A stretch of DNA of 64,000 bases from Nocardia wallacei (GTDB lineage Bacteria > Actinomycetota > Actinomycetes > Mycobacteriales > Mycobacteriaceae), in contig NZ_JARWQD010000106.1 in the NCBI RefSeq assembly GCF_029869545.1, positions 42,059 to 106,058 of the forward strand, read 5' to 3'. Position 1 is the stretch's first letter, and each line of letters begins with the position of its first letter. The position numbers were made by a program, and so were the translations under genes. This document shows, piece after piece, positions 18,247 to 26,417 of the stretch. The notes under the pieces are model-generated. The model ran no database searches. It was not told the DNA's origin and saw only the letters and a program-made list of their open reading frames with translations.

Positions 18247-19311
18247 ATGTCCCTCACTCTCGACACCTACCGGCTGCTGGGCCGCTCCGGACTGCGGGTC
18301 TCGCCGCTGGCGCTGGGGACGATGACCTTCGGCGAAGACTGGGGCTGGGGTGCCGACCGCGACGAATCGCGCAAACTGCTCGACACCTATATCGGGCGCG
18401 GCGGCAACTTCATCGATACGGCCAGCATGTACACCGCGGGCAGCTCCGAGCGGCTGCTGGGCGAGTTCACCCGGGACAATCGCGAAAGCCTGGTGCTGGC
18501 AACGAAATACACGATGCTGCGGCGGCCGGGCGACCCGAATTCCGGTGGCAACCACCGCAAGAGCATGTTCGCCTCGGTGGAAGCCAGTCTGCGGCACCTG
18601 AATACCGACTACATCGATCTGCTCTACCTGCACGCCTGGGACTTTCACACCCCGGTCGAGGAAATCCTGCGCGGGCTCGACGATCTGGTGCGCCAGGGCA
18701 AGGTGCTGTACGTGGCGATCTCCGACGCCCCGGCCTGGCAGGTCTCGCGCATGCAGGCCATCGCCGATCTGCGCGGCTGGTCGCCGCTGGTGGCACTGCA
18801 GATCGAGTACAGCCTCATCGAGCGCACCGGCGAACGCGACCTGATCCCGATGGCCCGGGAGCTGGGGCTGGGCGTGATCCCCTGGTCGCCGCTGGCCAGC
18901 GGGGTGCTCACCGGCAAGTACGGCCGCGCCGATCTCGCCGACGGCGCCGTCGGTTCGCCCGAGGGCACGCGTAAGAACGTCGCCCTGTCCAGCGGTGCGC
19001 TCACCGAGCGCGGCCTCGCGATCGCCGAGGTCGTGAAAGAGGTTGCGGCGCAACTGGGTAGGACTCCGTCACAGGTCGCCCTGGCGTGGACCCTGCGCAA
19101 CCCGGCGGTCACGGCCCCGATCATCGGCGCCCGCACCGCCGCCCAGTTGGAGGACAACCTCGGCGCCCTCGAGGTGGAGTTCGACGCCGAACATCTGGCC
19201 CGGCTCGAGGCGGCCAGCGCCATCACCCTGGGGTTCCCGCACGACTTCCTGGAGCTGGAGATGACGCGGAACGTCACCGGTGGTGGGCTCAGGATCGAAC
19301 CGCGCCGCTGA
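18247..19311 (+). CDS. Aldo/keto reductase
   Basis: A 354-residue NADPH-dependent oxidoreductase of the AKR superfamily (TIM barrel, cytoplasmic). The catalytic tetrad is visible: Asp and Tyr in NFIDTASMYTAG, Lys in LVLATKYTM, and His in DLLYLHAWD. Later motifs SPLASGVLTGKYG and APIIGARTAAQLEDNL fit the NADP-binding end. The ATG follows an AGGAG ribosome site. It is divergent from the XRE/MmyB regulator and its last 23 bp overlap the convergent protease gene. The substrate is unknown; detoxification of an aldehyde or ketone is a common role. Confidence 0.92.
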   Translation: MSLTLDTYRLLGRSGLRVSPLALGTMTFGEDWGWGADRDESRKLLDTYIGRGGNFIDTASMYTAGSSERLLGEFTRDNRESLVLATKYTMLRRPGDPNSGGNHRKSMFASVEASLRHLNTDYIDLLYLHAWDFHTPVEEILRGLDDLVRQGKVLYVAISDAPAWQVSRMQAIADLRGWSPLVALQIEYSLIERTGERDLIPMARELGLGVIPWSPLASGVLTGKYGRADLADGAVGSPEGTRKNVALSSGALTERGLAIAEVVKEVAAQLGRTPSQVALAWTLRNPAVTAPIIGARTAAQLEDNLGALEVEFDAEHLARLEAASAITLGFPHDFLELEMTRNVTGGGLRIEPRR

Positions 19312-19966
19312 CCCGCCCCGGAATCGCCGCACCGTGGTAGAAGTACCGGCCGAGGCCGACGGTGAAGACGAGCATGCCGTACACCGAATGCTCCACGGAC
19401 GCGGTGAACAGCGACTGCGTCCGCAGGTACCGCGCCGCGAAGAACCATCCGCCGACGCCGCTGGCGACGACGGAGAACCAGTTGCCGAAAATGATGTGGA
19501 CGTAGGCGAACGCGGCGGCGCTGGCGGCGACCAGCACGAGGCTCTCCCCGAAGACGGGCGCGTACCGCTGGAAGAGGAACGACCGGAAGACCAATTCCTG
19601 CGGGTACACGCTCAGCGCGGGATACAGGACCATCACCGCGAGCCACAACCACGGGTTCCGCCGGGGCAGGTCGAACAGGTCGTCGCGCCGCAGCAGCGCC
19701 ACCGCCGCGCCTAGGGTGAGGGAGCTCGCTCCCGCCAGTGCCGCCATCGAGCGGGCCTCGGCCCGCAGCGCGGAGGTACGCCACAGCGCGGAGCGGTCGA
19801 AATCGGGTGCGCGCCGCAGGTAGGCGGCGGCGCCCGCGGCCAGCGCGAGCAGTGCGGGAATCGGTGGCTTACCGCGCATCAGCCGGTTGTAGGCCGTGGT
19901 GCCGCCGAAGAACAATGCCGCGTATTCGGCGCCCAGATATATCCGCCGCCACCGCCGAATCCTCAT
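19289..19966 (-). CDS. CPBP-type intramembrane protease-like protein
   Basis: A 225-residue polytopic membrane protein with the CPBP (Abi/CAAX-protease-like) motif pattern: QELVFRSFLFQRY, then FAYVHIIFGNW, and ASVEHSVYG, which supply the conserved Glu, Arg and His residues. The first motif has QE where many relatives have EE. Members cleave within membranes or act in bacteriocin immunity; the role here is unknown. The ATG at 19966 is chosen over a GTG two codons upstream. The 3' end overlaps the aldo-keto reductase gene by 23 bp tail-to-tail. Confidence 0.75.
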   Translation of the reverse strand: MRIRRWRRIYLGAEYAALFFGGTTAYNRLMRGKPPIPALLALAAGAAAYLRRAPDFDRSALWRTSALRAEARSMAALAGASSLTLGAAVALLRRDDLFDLPRRNPWLWLAVMVLYPALSVYPQELVFRSFLFQRYAPVFGESLVLVAASAAAFAYVHIIFGNWFSVVASGVGGWFFAARYLRTQSLFTASVEHSVYGMLVFTVGLGRYFYHGAAIPGRVSGAVRS

Positions 19967-20027
19967 GACCACACAATAATTGCGCTAACAACGAAGCCAG
20001 GGGACGCGCAGGCGAAGAATGGGTGAC

Positions 20028-20552
20028 TCACACCGAAACGGCGGGCCGCTCGGCGGTAGCGAGGACCCTTTCGCGATAGCAGCGCAGGGCGGCGAGTATG
20101 GCGAACAGCGCGGCCAGGGCGGCGAAGGCGATCCGGAAGCCCTGGCCGATCAGGAATTCCGTGGCGGCACGGTCGATTTCGGCGCGGGTGTGCTGGTCGC
20201 GCTCGTCGTAGAGAATGGTCGCCCGCGGCCACTGGTACATGGTCGACAGCACGCCCAGGCCGAACAGCACCGTGAGGAACGCCGCGATCGTCCAGCCCCG
20301 CGCCAGCCGCCCCCACAGCGACACCACCACCGCGACCAGCCCGGTCAGCAGCAGGGCTCCCCCGAGCGGCCGCATCACATCCCCCACCGCGACCACACTC
20401 ATGAACTCCTCGGCCCGCACCAACGATTCGGGCACCTCACGAAAAACGTTCGGGTACAACAGCATCGTCTCCACCGCCGTCACCGCGAACACGAACGACG
20501 CCACGACCGCAAACACAGCCCCCGTCGCCCCGGCAACCGTAACCTTCCGCAT
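20028..20552 (-). CDS. Four-helix membrane protein, unknown function
   Basis: A 174-residue membrane protein with four hydrophobic stretches: the N-terminal AVFAVVASFVFAVTAVET, a GGALLLTGLVAVVV segment, IAAFLTVLFGLGVL, and IAFAALAALFAILAAL. The central soluble part contains YQWPRATILYDERDQHTRA. The layout resembles DUF1772-like proteins but I cannot place it. It is separated from the CPBP gene by 61 bp on the same strand and may be co-transcribed. Confidence 0.65.
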   Translation of the reverse strand: MRKVTVAGATGAVFAVVASFVFAVTAVETMLLYPNVFREVPESLVRAEEFMSVVAVGDVMRPLGGALLLTGLVAVVVSLWGRLARGWTIAAFLTVLFGLGVLSTMYQWPRATILYDERDQHTRAEIDRAATEFLIGQGFRIAFAALAALFAILAALRCYRERVLATAERPAVSV

Positions 20553-20826
20553 CCCCCGACATTAAGCCACCACCCCACCCCCCGAATCCGTCCCGAACCC
20601 CCATTGACACCTCAGGGCCTCCCCCCCCACTCACGACCCACACCCACCCAGCCGCACCCCTTACCCATCCCCGCACCCCCTACAGGCCCCTGCAGGGCGT
20701 GCGGGAACACACAAACCGTGCGGGAACCAGCCCGCCCCGCTTGCCCGCCACGCTCCCCCGCATGTCTGCCCCGCTCACCGCATGCCCGGCACGCTCGCCC
20801 ACATGTCTGCCCGGCTCACCGCATGC

Positions 20827-20915
20827 CCGGCACCTCACTCCGCATGCCCAGCACGCTCACCCACATTCCCAGCACGCACACCCACATTCCCGGCACGCAC
20901 ACCCGCATTCCCGGC
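20827..20915. repeat. 21-bp tandem repeat feeding a stem-loop
   Basis: Units start at 20827, 20848, 20869 and 20890, with a partial unit at 20911. They share a CC(A/G)GCACGC-type head and a CATTC or CATGC tail. The last partial unit is the left arm of the stem-loop at 20909-20931. More degenerate units are visible back to about 20740. Confidence 0.8.
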
Positions 20916-20975
20916 GTGCTTTTGGCCGGGATCCGTTGTTGACCGCCGTGGATTCCGGCCAAAAGCGTGCCGGAA
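20909..20975. repeat. Dispersed palindromic unit, inverted pair (copies 2 and 3)
   Basis: Copy 2 is TCCCGGC (20909-20915), loop GTGCTTTTG, GCCGGGA (20925-20931). Copy 3 is TTCCGGC (20953-20959), loop CAAAAGCGT, GCCGGAA (20969-20975), in reverse orientation. The gap is 21 bp. Together they form a larger imperfect palindrome with about 24-bp arms, ending 65 bp beyond the 3' end of the minus-strand chelatase gene. Confidence 0.85.
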
Positions 20976-21039
20976 ATAATGGGGCAGCCGGAGGTGCTGG
21001 GAATGGGCGCAGCGGTGATGGTGGGACGGCCGTGTGGGG

Positions 21040-22026
21040 TCAGGCCGGTGTGTGGGAGAGGGCGTGAGCGGCGGTGCGGTAGCGGGCGGCTAGTAGGCGG
21101 ACTACCGCGGGGTGGACGCCGATGGGTTCGGCGACGCCGTCGGCGCCGCATTCGTGCAGGCGCTGGTGGAACAGGCCGTGGGCCAGCAGGTAGGAGGCGA
21201 TGAAGACGCGGCGCTCGCCCGATTCGCGCAGCGACGCAACGACTTCCGGGACCCTCGGGGTGCCCGTGGCGATATAGGCCGTCCGCACCGGGGCCGCCAG
21301 GTGTTCGCTGAGCATCATGGTCGCGCGGCGGACGTCGCGCCGCGCGCGGGCATCCGAGGATCCGGCGGCCGCGAAGACCACCGCGTCGCCGGGGCGCCAA
21401 CCCGCGGCGCGTAACCGCATTCGCATGATGCGCGCCAGCGCCGGATCCGGCCCCATCGCGGGCGTCACCGCGACGACCGCGTGCCCGCTCTCGGCCACCT
21501 CGCGCGGCACGTCCTGGTACACGTGATACCCGGAGGCGAGGAAGGCCGGAACCACCACGGCCGGAACCGAACCCAGATCTCGCAGCACCTCGGCGGGCGA
21601 GGGCCCGAGCACATCCACGAACGCCGTCCGCACCACCGGGCCCGAATCACCCACGCGCACCGGAATTTCCGCCCCCGCTGCCAATACTCCGGAATCGATC
21701 GGCACGGGCCGCCGGTCACAGCACAGCACCCGTCCGTCACCACGAGTAACCGCGGCGACACCACGCGCGGACATCCCCGCACCGACATGCTCTGCACCAC
21801 AGGCGCTCTCACCGCCCACCGGCGAACCAGGCTCACTCGACCCGCCCACCGGTGCACCGAACTCGCGCAACCCGCTCACCGGCACGCCGATCTCATCACC
21901 CACCGGCGCACCGAGCTCCCGCGATACCGCCTCGGCCAGTGCCGCGACCATTTCTACGCCGCGTGAACTCCGGGTGCCGTGGGCGACCAGTACGAGGGCC
22001 GGGCCGGGCACATCCATGCCACTCAT
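21040..22026 (-). CDS. CbiX/SirB-like sirohydrochlorin chelatase-type protein
   Basis: A 328-residue protein of the CbiX family. The N-terminal ALVLVAHGTRSSRG carries the catalytic His, and VRTAFVDVLGPSPAEVL, VVVPAFLASGYHVYQDVP and SYLLAHGLFHQRL complete the fold. These enzymes insert iron or cobalt into sirohydrochlorin; a role in making siroheme for the nitrite reductase encoded by this cluster is likely. Residues about 43-128 form a Gly/Pro/Val-rich insertion with GAPVG-type repeats, absent from usual short chelatases. It shares one base with the HemD-like gene (TGATG). A CbiX-like plus HemD-like pair beside nitrate genes is also recalled from Mycobacterium. Confidence 0.82.
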   Translation of the reverse strand: MSGMDVPGPALVLVAHGTRSSRGVEMVAALAEAVSRELGAPVGDEIGVPVSGLREFGAPVGGSSEPGSPVGGESACGAEHVGAGMSARGVAAVTRGDGRVLCCDRRPVPIDSGVLAAGAEIPVRVGDSGPVVRTAFVDVLGPSPAEVLRDLGSVPAVVVPAFLASGYHVYQDVPREVAESGHAVVAVTPAMGPDPALARIMRMRLRAAGWRPGDAVVFAAAGSSDARARRDVRRATMMLSEHLAAPVRTAYIATGTPRVPEVVASLRESGERRVFIASYLLAHGLFHQRLHECGADGVAEPIGVHPAVVRLLAARYRTAAHALSHTPA

Positions 22027-23372
22027 CACACCCCCGCCAGCGGCGCGGGGCGCTGCGGCCGATGTGCCGGATCGGCGGCTTCGCGGTCCCCGTCGTGGTT
22101 GCGGACGCTGCCGCCCCCGTCGCCGCGGCGCGGGGCCGGATCGGCAGCGTTGCGGGCACCGCCGACGACCGGGATGTCGCCGCGCCGCGGAGACGGGCCG
22201 TAGCCCGCGGCCGGGCGCGGATTGTTGTCGATGCACTCGGCGGGATCCAGCGCCAGCCGGTATCCCCGTTTCACCACTGTCTGAATGGCTTTCGGCGTTC
22301 CCAGCCCGGCGCGCAGCCGCGCGATACCGGTCTCCACCGCGTGCGTGTCGTCGCCACCACCGGGCAGCGCCGCCAGCAGATCCTCGCGGGAGACGACCCG
22401 GCCGGGCTGCCGTGCCAGCGCACGCATCAGCGCCATCGGCGCCGGCGCCAGCTGGCGCACCTGATCGTCGACGACCACACACCCGCCGCGGACGCTGAGC
22501 ACATGCCCGGCGGCGTGAATCCTGTTGGCGCGCCGCGGCAATTCCTCCGCGACGTGCCGCGCGAGCGCCCCGAGCCGCGCGCGGCCGGGCATGGTGGTGG
22601 GCACGCCCAGCTCCTCCAGCGGCGCCGCGGTGATCGGGCCGACGCAGGCCGGAAGCACCCGCGCCCGGAACGCGTGCAGCACGGCCTCCAGCAGCCCGGT
22701 TTCCTTGGCGCGCATGAGTGTCGAGGCCACCGCGGGGGCGCTGGTGAAGGTGACGCAGTCCAGCGCGGAGGTGACGATCGCCTCGATCAGCCGGTCCAGC
22801 GGCACCGGATCCTCCGGCGGAATCCAGCGATACACCGGCACCGGCACGACATCGGCTCCGGCGCAACGCAATACCTCGCAGAAGTCCGGCACCGGCTCCC
22901 ACTCGGTGGTCGCGCCGTGCAGCTGCACCGCGATCCGCACGCCCTCGACGCCCTCGGCGAGCAGGTGATCCAGCACCTCCGCCGAGGACTCCGACGCCGG
23001 CGACCACTCCTCGCGCAATTCGGCAGCGCGGATGGCGCCCTTGGCCTTCGGGCCCCGGGCGAGCAGCCGGGTGGAGCCCAGGGTGGTGCGCAGATCCTCG
23101 GCCAGGCCCCAGCCCTCCGCGGCCTCCATCCACCCGCGGAAGCCGATGCCCGTGGTGGCGACGGCGACCTGCGGCGGATCGGTGACCAACTGCCGGGTCA
23201 CCCGCTCCAGTTCGTTGTCGTCGGCCAGCGGAATGATCCGAATGGCCGGGGCGGCAACGATATTGGCGCCGCGCCGGGTGAGCAGTGTGGCCAGCTCCTC
23301 GGCGCGGCGGGCGGCCGTGATGCCGATGGTGAAACCATCCAGGCACGCGGCGGTCGAAGGTTCGACGGTCAT
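22026..23372 (-). CDS. Uroporphyrinogen-III synthase fused to a winged-helix domain
   Basis: A 448-residue fusion. Residues about 10-265 match HemD: GFTIGITAARRAEELATLL, VAVATTGIGFRGWM, CVTFTSAPAVASTL and VGPITAAPLEELG. Residues about 290-385 form an OmpR-type winged helix (VLSVRGGCVVVDDQVRQLAP, RVVSREDLLAALPGG, TVVKRGYRL). The last 60 residues are disordered with PRRGD repeats. Such HemD-like regulators occur beside nirBD/narK in actinobacteria and may link siroheme supply with nitrite reductase expression; whether it is catalytic is unclear. It overlaps nirD by 4 bp. Confidence 0.87.
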   Translation of the reverse strand: MTVEPSTAACLDGFTIGITAARRAEELATLLTRRGANIVAAPAIRIIPLADDNELERVTRQLVTDPPQVAVATTGIGFRGWMEAAEGWGLAEDLRTTLGSTRLLARGPKAKGAIRAAELREEWSPASESSAEVLDHLLAEGVEGVRIAVQLHGATTEWEPVPDFCEVLRCAGADVVPVPVYRWIPPEDPVPLDRLIEAIVTSALDCVTFTSAPAVASTLMRAKETGLLEAVLHAFRARVLPACVGPITAAPLEELGVPTTMPGRARLGALARHVAEELPRRANRIHAAGHVLSVRGGCVVVDDQVRQLAPAPMALMRALARQPGRVVSREDLLAALPGGGDDTHAVETGIARLRAGLGTPKAIQTVVKRGYRLALDPAECIDNNPRPAAGYGPSPRRGDIPVVGGARNAADPAPRRGDGGGSVRNHDGDREAADPAHRPQRPAPLAGV

Positions 23373-23782
23373 GGCGAATCCTCACCCGTGCGGCCCGCGG
23401 CCTCGTGCGGCATCGGCTCGTTCGATACCGCCACGACACCGTCGACCACGCGCACGGCGTAGACCGGCAGCGCCATCGTGTCGTCGTCCAGGCAGCGCCC
23501 GTCCACCAGCGAGAATGCCTGCTTGAGCAGCGGGGAGGCCACCACGGGCACGCCGCCGCGATCACCCACGATGCCGCGCGACATCACCGCGGCCCGCCCG
23601 AACGGATCGATATTGCCGACGGCGTACAGGGTGCCGTCGGGCAGTAGGAACAGGGCCGCCTGCCGGCCACCCTTCAGCAACACCGCCACGCCGCGGCCCG
23701 GAATCAGATAGTCGAAGCGGCAGGCCGAGGTCCACCCGGTCGCGGTGGCCTGAGCAATGCCAGGGGTGTCGATCACGGTCAT
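23369..23782 (-). CDS. nirD: Nitrite reductase (NADH) small subunit
   Basis: A 137-residue Rieske-fold protein that lacks the Fe-S Cys/His ligands, as expected for NirD. It includes LIPGRGVAVLLKGGRQAALF, LYAVGNIDPFGRAAVMSRGI and a late CLDDDTMALPVYAVRV. It works with NirB in assimilatory reduction of nitrite to ammonium in the cytoplasm. It lies 65 bp after nirB and overlaps the HemD-like gene by 4 bp (ATGA), placing it in the narK-nirBD operon. Confidence 0.93.
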   Translation of the reverse strand: MTVIDTPGIAQATATGWTSACRFDYLIPGRGVAVLLKGGRQAALFLLPDGTLYAVGNIDPFGRAAVMSRGIVGDRGGVPVVASPLLKQAFSLVDGRCLDDDTMALPVYAVRVVDGVVAVSNEPMPHEAAGRTGEDSP

Positions 23783-23847
23783 CGGTAACTCTCCTCCGAA
23801 CGCTCTACCTATTGGTACCGGCGTCCTGTTTCCACGCGATTACGCGC

Positions 23848-26394
23848 CTATTTCCCCTGCGTGGCGGCATCGGCCGGGATCTCGGGCATGCCGAGCAGCA
23901 CCGGGACCTTCCGCTCCCCGCTCTCGTCGAAGCCGATCGTCGGATCCGCCTCCTCCGGCGCGTTCACGAACGAGACGAACCGCGACAGCTTCGCCGGATC
24001 CTCCAGCACCGCCGCCCACTCGTCCTTGTATCCGTCGACGTGGCGGGCCATGGCGGCCTCCAGCTCGTCGGCGAGGCCGAGCGAGTCCTCGCACACGACC
24101 TGCTTGACGTACTCGATGCCGCCCTCGAGCGACTCCTGCCAGGGCGCGGTGCGCTGCAGCCGGTCGGCGGTGCGGATATAGAACATCAGGTACCGGTCGA
24201 TGTACTTGATCAGCGTCTCGTCGTCGAGATCCCCGGCCAGCAGCACCGCGTGCTTGGGGGTGAGGCCGCCGTTGCCGCCGACGTAGAGGTTCCAGCCGTG
24301 CTCGGTGGCGATGACGCCGACGTCCTTACCGCGCGCCTCCGCGCATTCGCGGGCGCATCCGGACACGGCCAGCTTCAGCTTGTGCGGCGACCGCAGCCCG
24401 CGGTACCGCCGCTCCAGCCGCACCGCCATCCCGACCGAATCCTGCTGTCCGTACCGGCACCAGGTGGAGCCGACGCAGCTCTTCACCGTGCGCAGCGACT
24501 TGCCGTACGCGTGACCGGATTCCATGCCGACGTCGACCAGCCGCTGCCAGATCTTGGGCAGCTGCTCCACCCGCGCGCCGAACAGGTCGATTCGCTGCCC
24601 GCCGGTGACCTTCACGTAGAGCCCGAAATCCTTGGCGATCTGCCCGATTTCGATCAGCTGCTCCGGCGTGCACTCACCGCCCGGCATCCGCGGCACCACC
24701 GAATAGGTGCCGTTCTTCTGCATATTGGCCAGGAAGTGGTCGTTGGTGTCCTGCAGCGCGGCCATCTCGCCGTCGAGAATGTGGTCGCTCGAGGTGGAGG
24801 CGAGGATCGAGGCGACCGCGGGCTTGCAGATATCGCAACCGGATCCCTTGCCGTGCTTGGCGATCAGCTCCGAGAACGTGCGGATGCCGGTGACCTGGAT
24901 GATCCCGAACAGCTCCTGCCGCGACTGCTCGAAGTGCTCGCACAGCGCCTTGGACATCTCCACGCCCGACTGCTCGAGCAGCTTCTTGAGCATGGGAACG
25001 CAACCGCCGCAGGAGGTTCCGGCGGAGGTGCAGCTCTTGATGCCGGGGATGTCGCAGGCGCCCTCCGCGATCGCGCCGCAGATCGCTCCCTTGGATACGT
25101 TGTTGCAGGAACAGATCTGGGCGTCGTCGGGCAGCGCGTCGGCGCCCAATTCCGCTCCGGCGGGCGAGATCAGTGCGGCGGGCTCGGCGGGTAGCTCGCT
25201 GCCGACCAGCGGGCGCAGCGCGGCGTACTGCGAGGCGTCGCCGACCAGGACGCCGCCCAGCAGCGTCTTCGCATCATCGGAGAGAACGAGTTTGGCGTAG
25301 GTGCCCTTGGCGGCGTCGTGCAGCACGACCGACAGCGCGCCCTCGGTGGTGCCGTGCGCATCGCCGAAGCTGGCGACGTCGACGCCGAGCAGCTTCAGCT
25401 TGGTCGACAGGTCCGCGCCCGGGAATTCGCCTGCGCCACCGAGCAATCGGTCCGCCACGATCTCGGCCGTGGTGTAACCGGGGGCGACCAGGCCGTAGCA
25501 GGTGCCCTCCACCGCGGCCACCTCGCCGACGGCATAGATGTGCGGATCGGAGCTCTGCAGGCCGAGGTCGGTGACGACGCCGCCGCGCGGGCCGACCTCG
25601 AGCCCGGCGTCGCGGGCGATCTGGTCGCGCGGGCGGATACCGGCGGAGAACACCACCAGCGACGCGTCGATGGTCGACTCGTCCGACAGCGTAACCCGCA
25701 GTCCCGCATCGCCTTCGGACTGCTCGATCGACGAGGTGCCGACCCCGGTGTGCACCTGCAGGCCGAGGTCGGTGACCAACCGCTCCAGGATCGCTCCGCC
25801 GCCCTCGTCGACCTGCACCGGCATCAGCCGCGGCGCGAACTCGACCACGTGCGGCGTCATGCCCATGAGCCGCAACGCGTTCGCGGCCTCCAAGCCCAGC
25901 AGGCCGCCGCCGACCACGACGCCGACCGCTCCCGGCCCGGCGGCCTCGGCGGCCGACCGGATGCCGTCGAGATCCTCGATCGTGCGGTACACGAAGCATT
26001 CCGGCCGATCGTGGCCCGGCACCGGCGGCACGAACGCGTACGAACCGGTCGCGAGCACCATGGCGTCGTAGCCGATCACATCACCGGTGGAGGTGGTGAC
26101 CTTGCGGGCGCCGCGGTCGACGGTCTCGGCGCGCACACCCAGCCGCAGATCCACCAGGTCGTCCCCGGCGTAGTCGTTGCCCGGCAGCGCCAGCTGATTC
26201 GGATCCCAGCTACCGACGTAGGACGACAGCCCGACGCGGTCGTAGGCGGCCTGCGGCTCCTCGCTGAGGATCACGACCTGCCACCGGCCGTCGGTGTCGC
26301 GTGAGCGCAGCGCCTCGACGAACCGGTGGCCGACCATGCCGTGACCGACGACCACCACGGTCTTGCGCTGGGTGGGTTCCACAGTGGGGTTCAT
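23848..26394 (-). CDS. nirB: Nitrite reductase (NADH) large subunit
   Basis: An 848-residue siroheme/FAD enzyme reducing nitrite to ammonium. The N-terminal FAD/NAD part starts VVVVGHGMVGHRF and contains VVVGGGLLGLEAANAL. A BFD-like [2Fe-2S] region follows near residue 427 (CSCNNVSKG and CTSAGTSCGGC). The siroheme/[4Fe-4S] domain has CVGSTWC near 640 and CARECAEARGKD near 679. The length matches actinobacterial NirB. It lies 23 bp from narK with nirD next, so nitrate uptake and nitrite reduction are co-expressed. The ATG at 26394 matches the family start MNPTVEPTQRKTVVVVG. Confidence 0.96.
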   Translation of the reverse strand: MNPTVEPTQRKTVVVVGHGMVGHRFVEALRSRDTDGRWQVVILSEEPQAAYDRVGLSSYVGSWDPNQLALPGNDYAGDDLVDLRLGVRAETVDRGARKVTTSTGDVIGYDAMVLATGSYAFVPPVPGHDRPECFVYRTIEDLDGIRSAAEAAGPGAVGVVVGGGLLGLEAANALRLMGMTPHVVEFAPRLMPVQVDEGGGAILERLVTDLGLQVHTGVGTSSIEQSEGDAGLRVTLSDESTIDASLVVFSAGIRPRDQIARDAGLEVGPRGGVVTDLGLQSSDPHIYAVGEVAAVEGTCYGLVAPGYTTAEIVADRLLGGAGEFPGADLSTKLKLLGVDVASFGDAHGTTEGALSVVLHDAAKGTYAKLVLSDDAKTLLGGVLVGDASQYAALRPLVGSELPAEPAALISPAGAELGADALPDDAQICSCNNVSKGAICGAIAEGACDIPGIKSCTSAGTSCGGCVPMLKKLLEQSGVEMSKALCEHFEQSRQELFGIIQVTGIRTFSELIAKHGKGSGCDICKPAVASILASTSSDHILDGEMAALQDTNDHFLANMQKNGTYSVVPRMPGGECTPEQLIEIGQIAKDFGLYVKVTGGQRIDLFGARVEQLPKIWQRLVDVGMESGHAYGKSLRTVKSCVGSTWCRYGQQDSVGMAVRLERRYRGLRSPHKLKLAVSGCARECAEARGKDVGVIATEHGWNLYVGGNGGLTPKHAVLLAGDLDDETLIKYIDRYLMFYIRTADRLQRTAPWQESLEGGIEYVKQVVCEDSLGLADELEAAMARHVDGYKDEWAAVLEDPAKLSRFVSFVNAPEEADPTIGFDESGERKVPVLLGMPEIPADAATQGK

Positions 26395-26417
26395 GAGTGT
26401 CCTCCGGGTGGTTCTGG

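Larger units (their letters stand above)
20553..21039. other. Gene-free, repeat-rich C-biased region
   Basis: 487 bp with strong strand bias: long C-runs on the plus strand between 20570 and 20700, then degenerate repeats with CCCGGCAC and CGCATG words, ending in the palindrome pair at 20909-20975. No coding frame with convincing codon use was found. It is upstream of the minus-strand membrane gene and downstream of the minus-strand chelatase gene. Confidence 0.7.
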
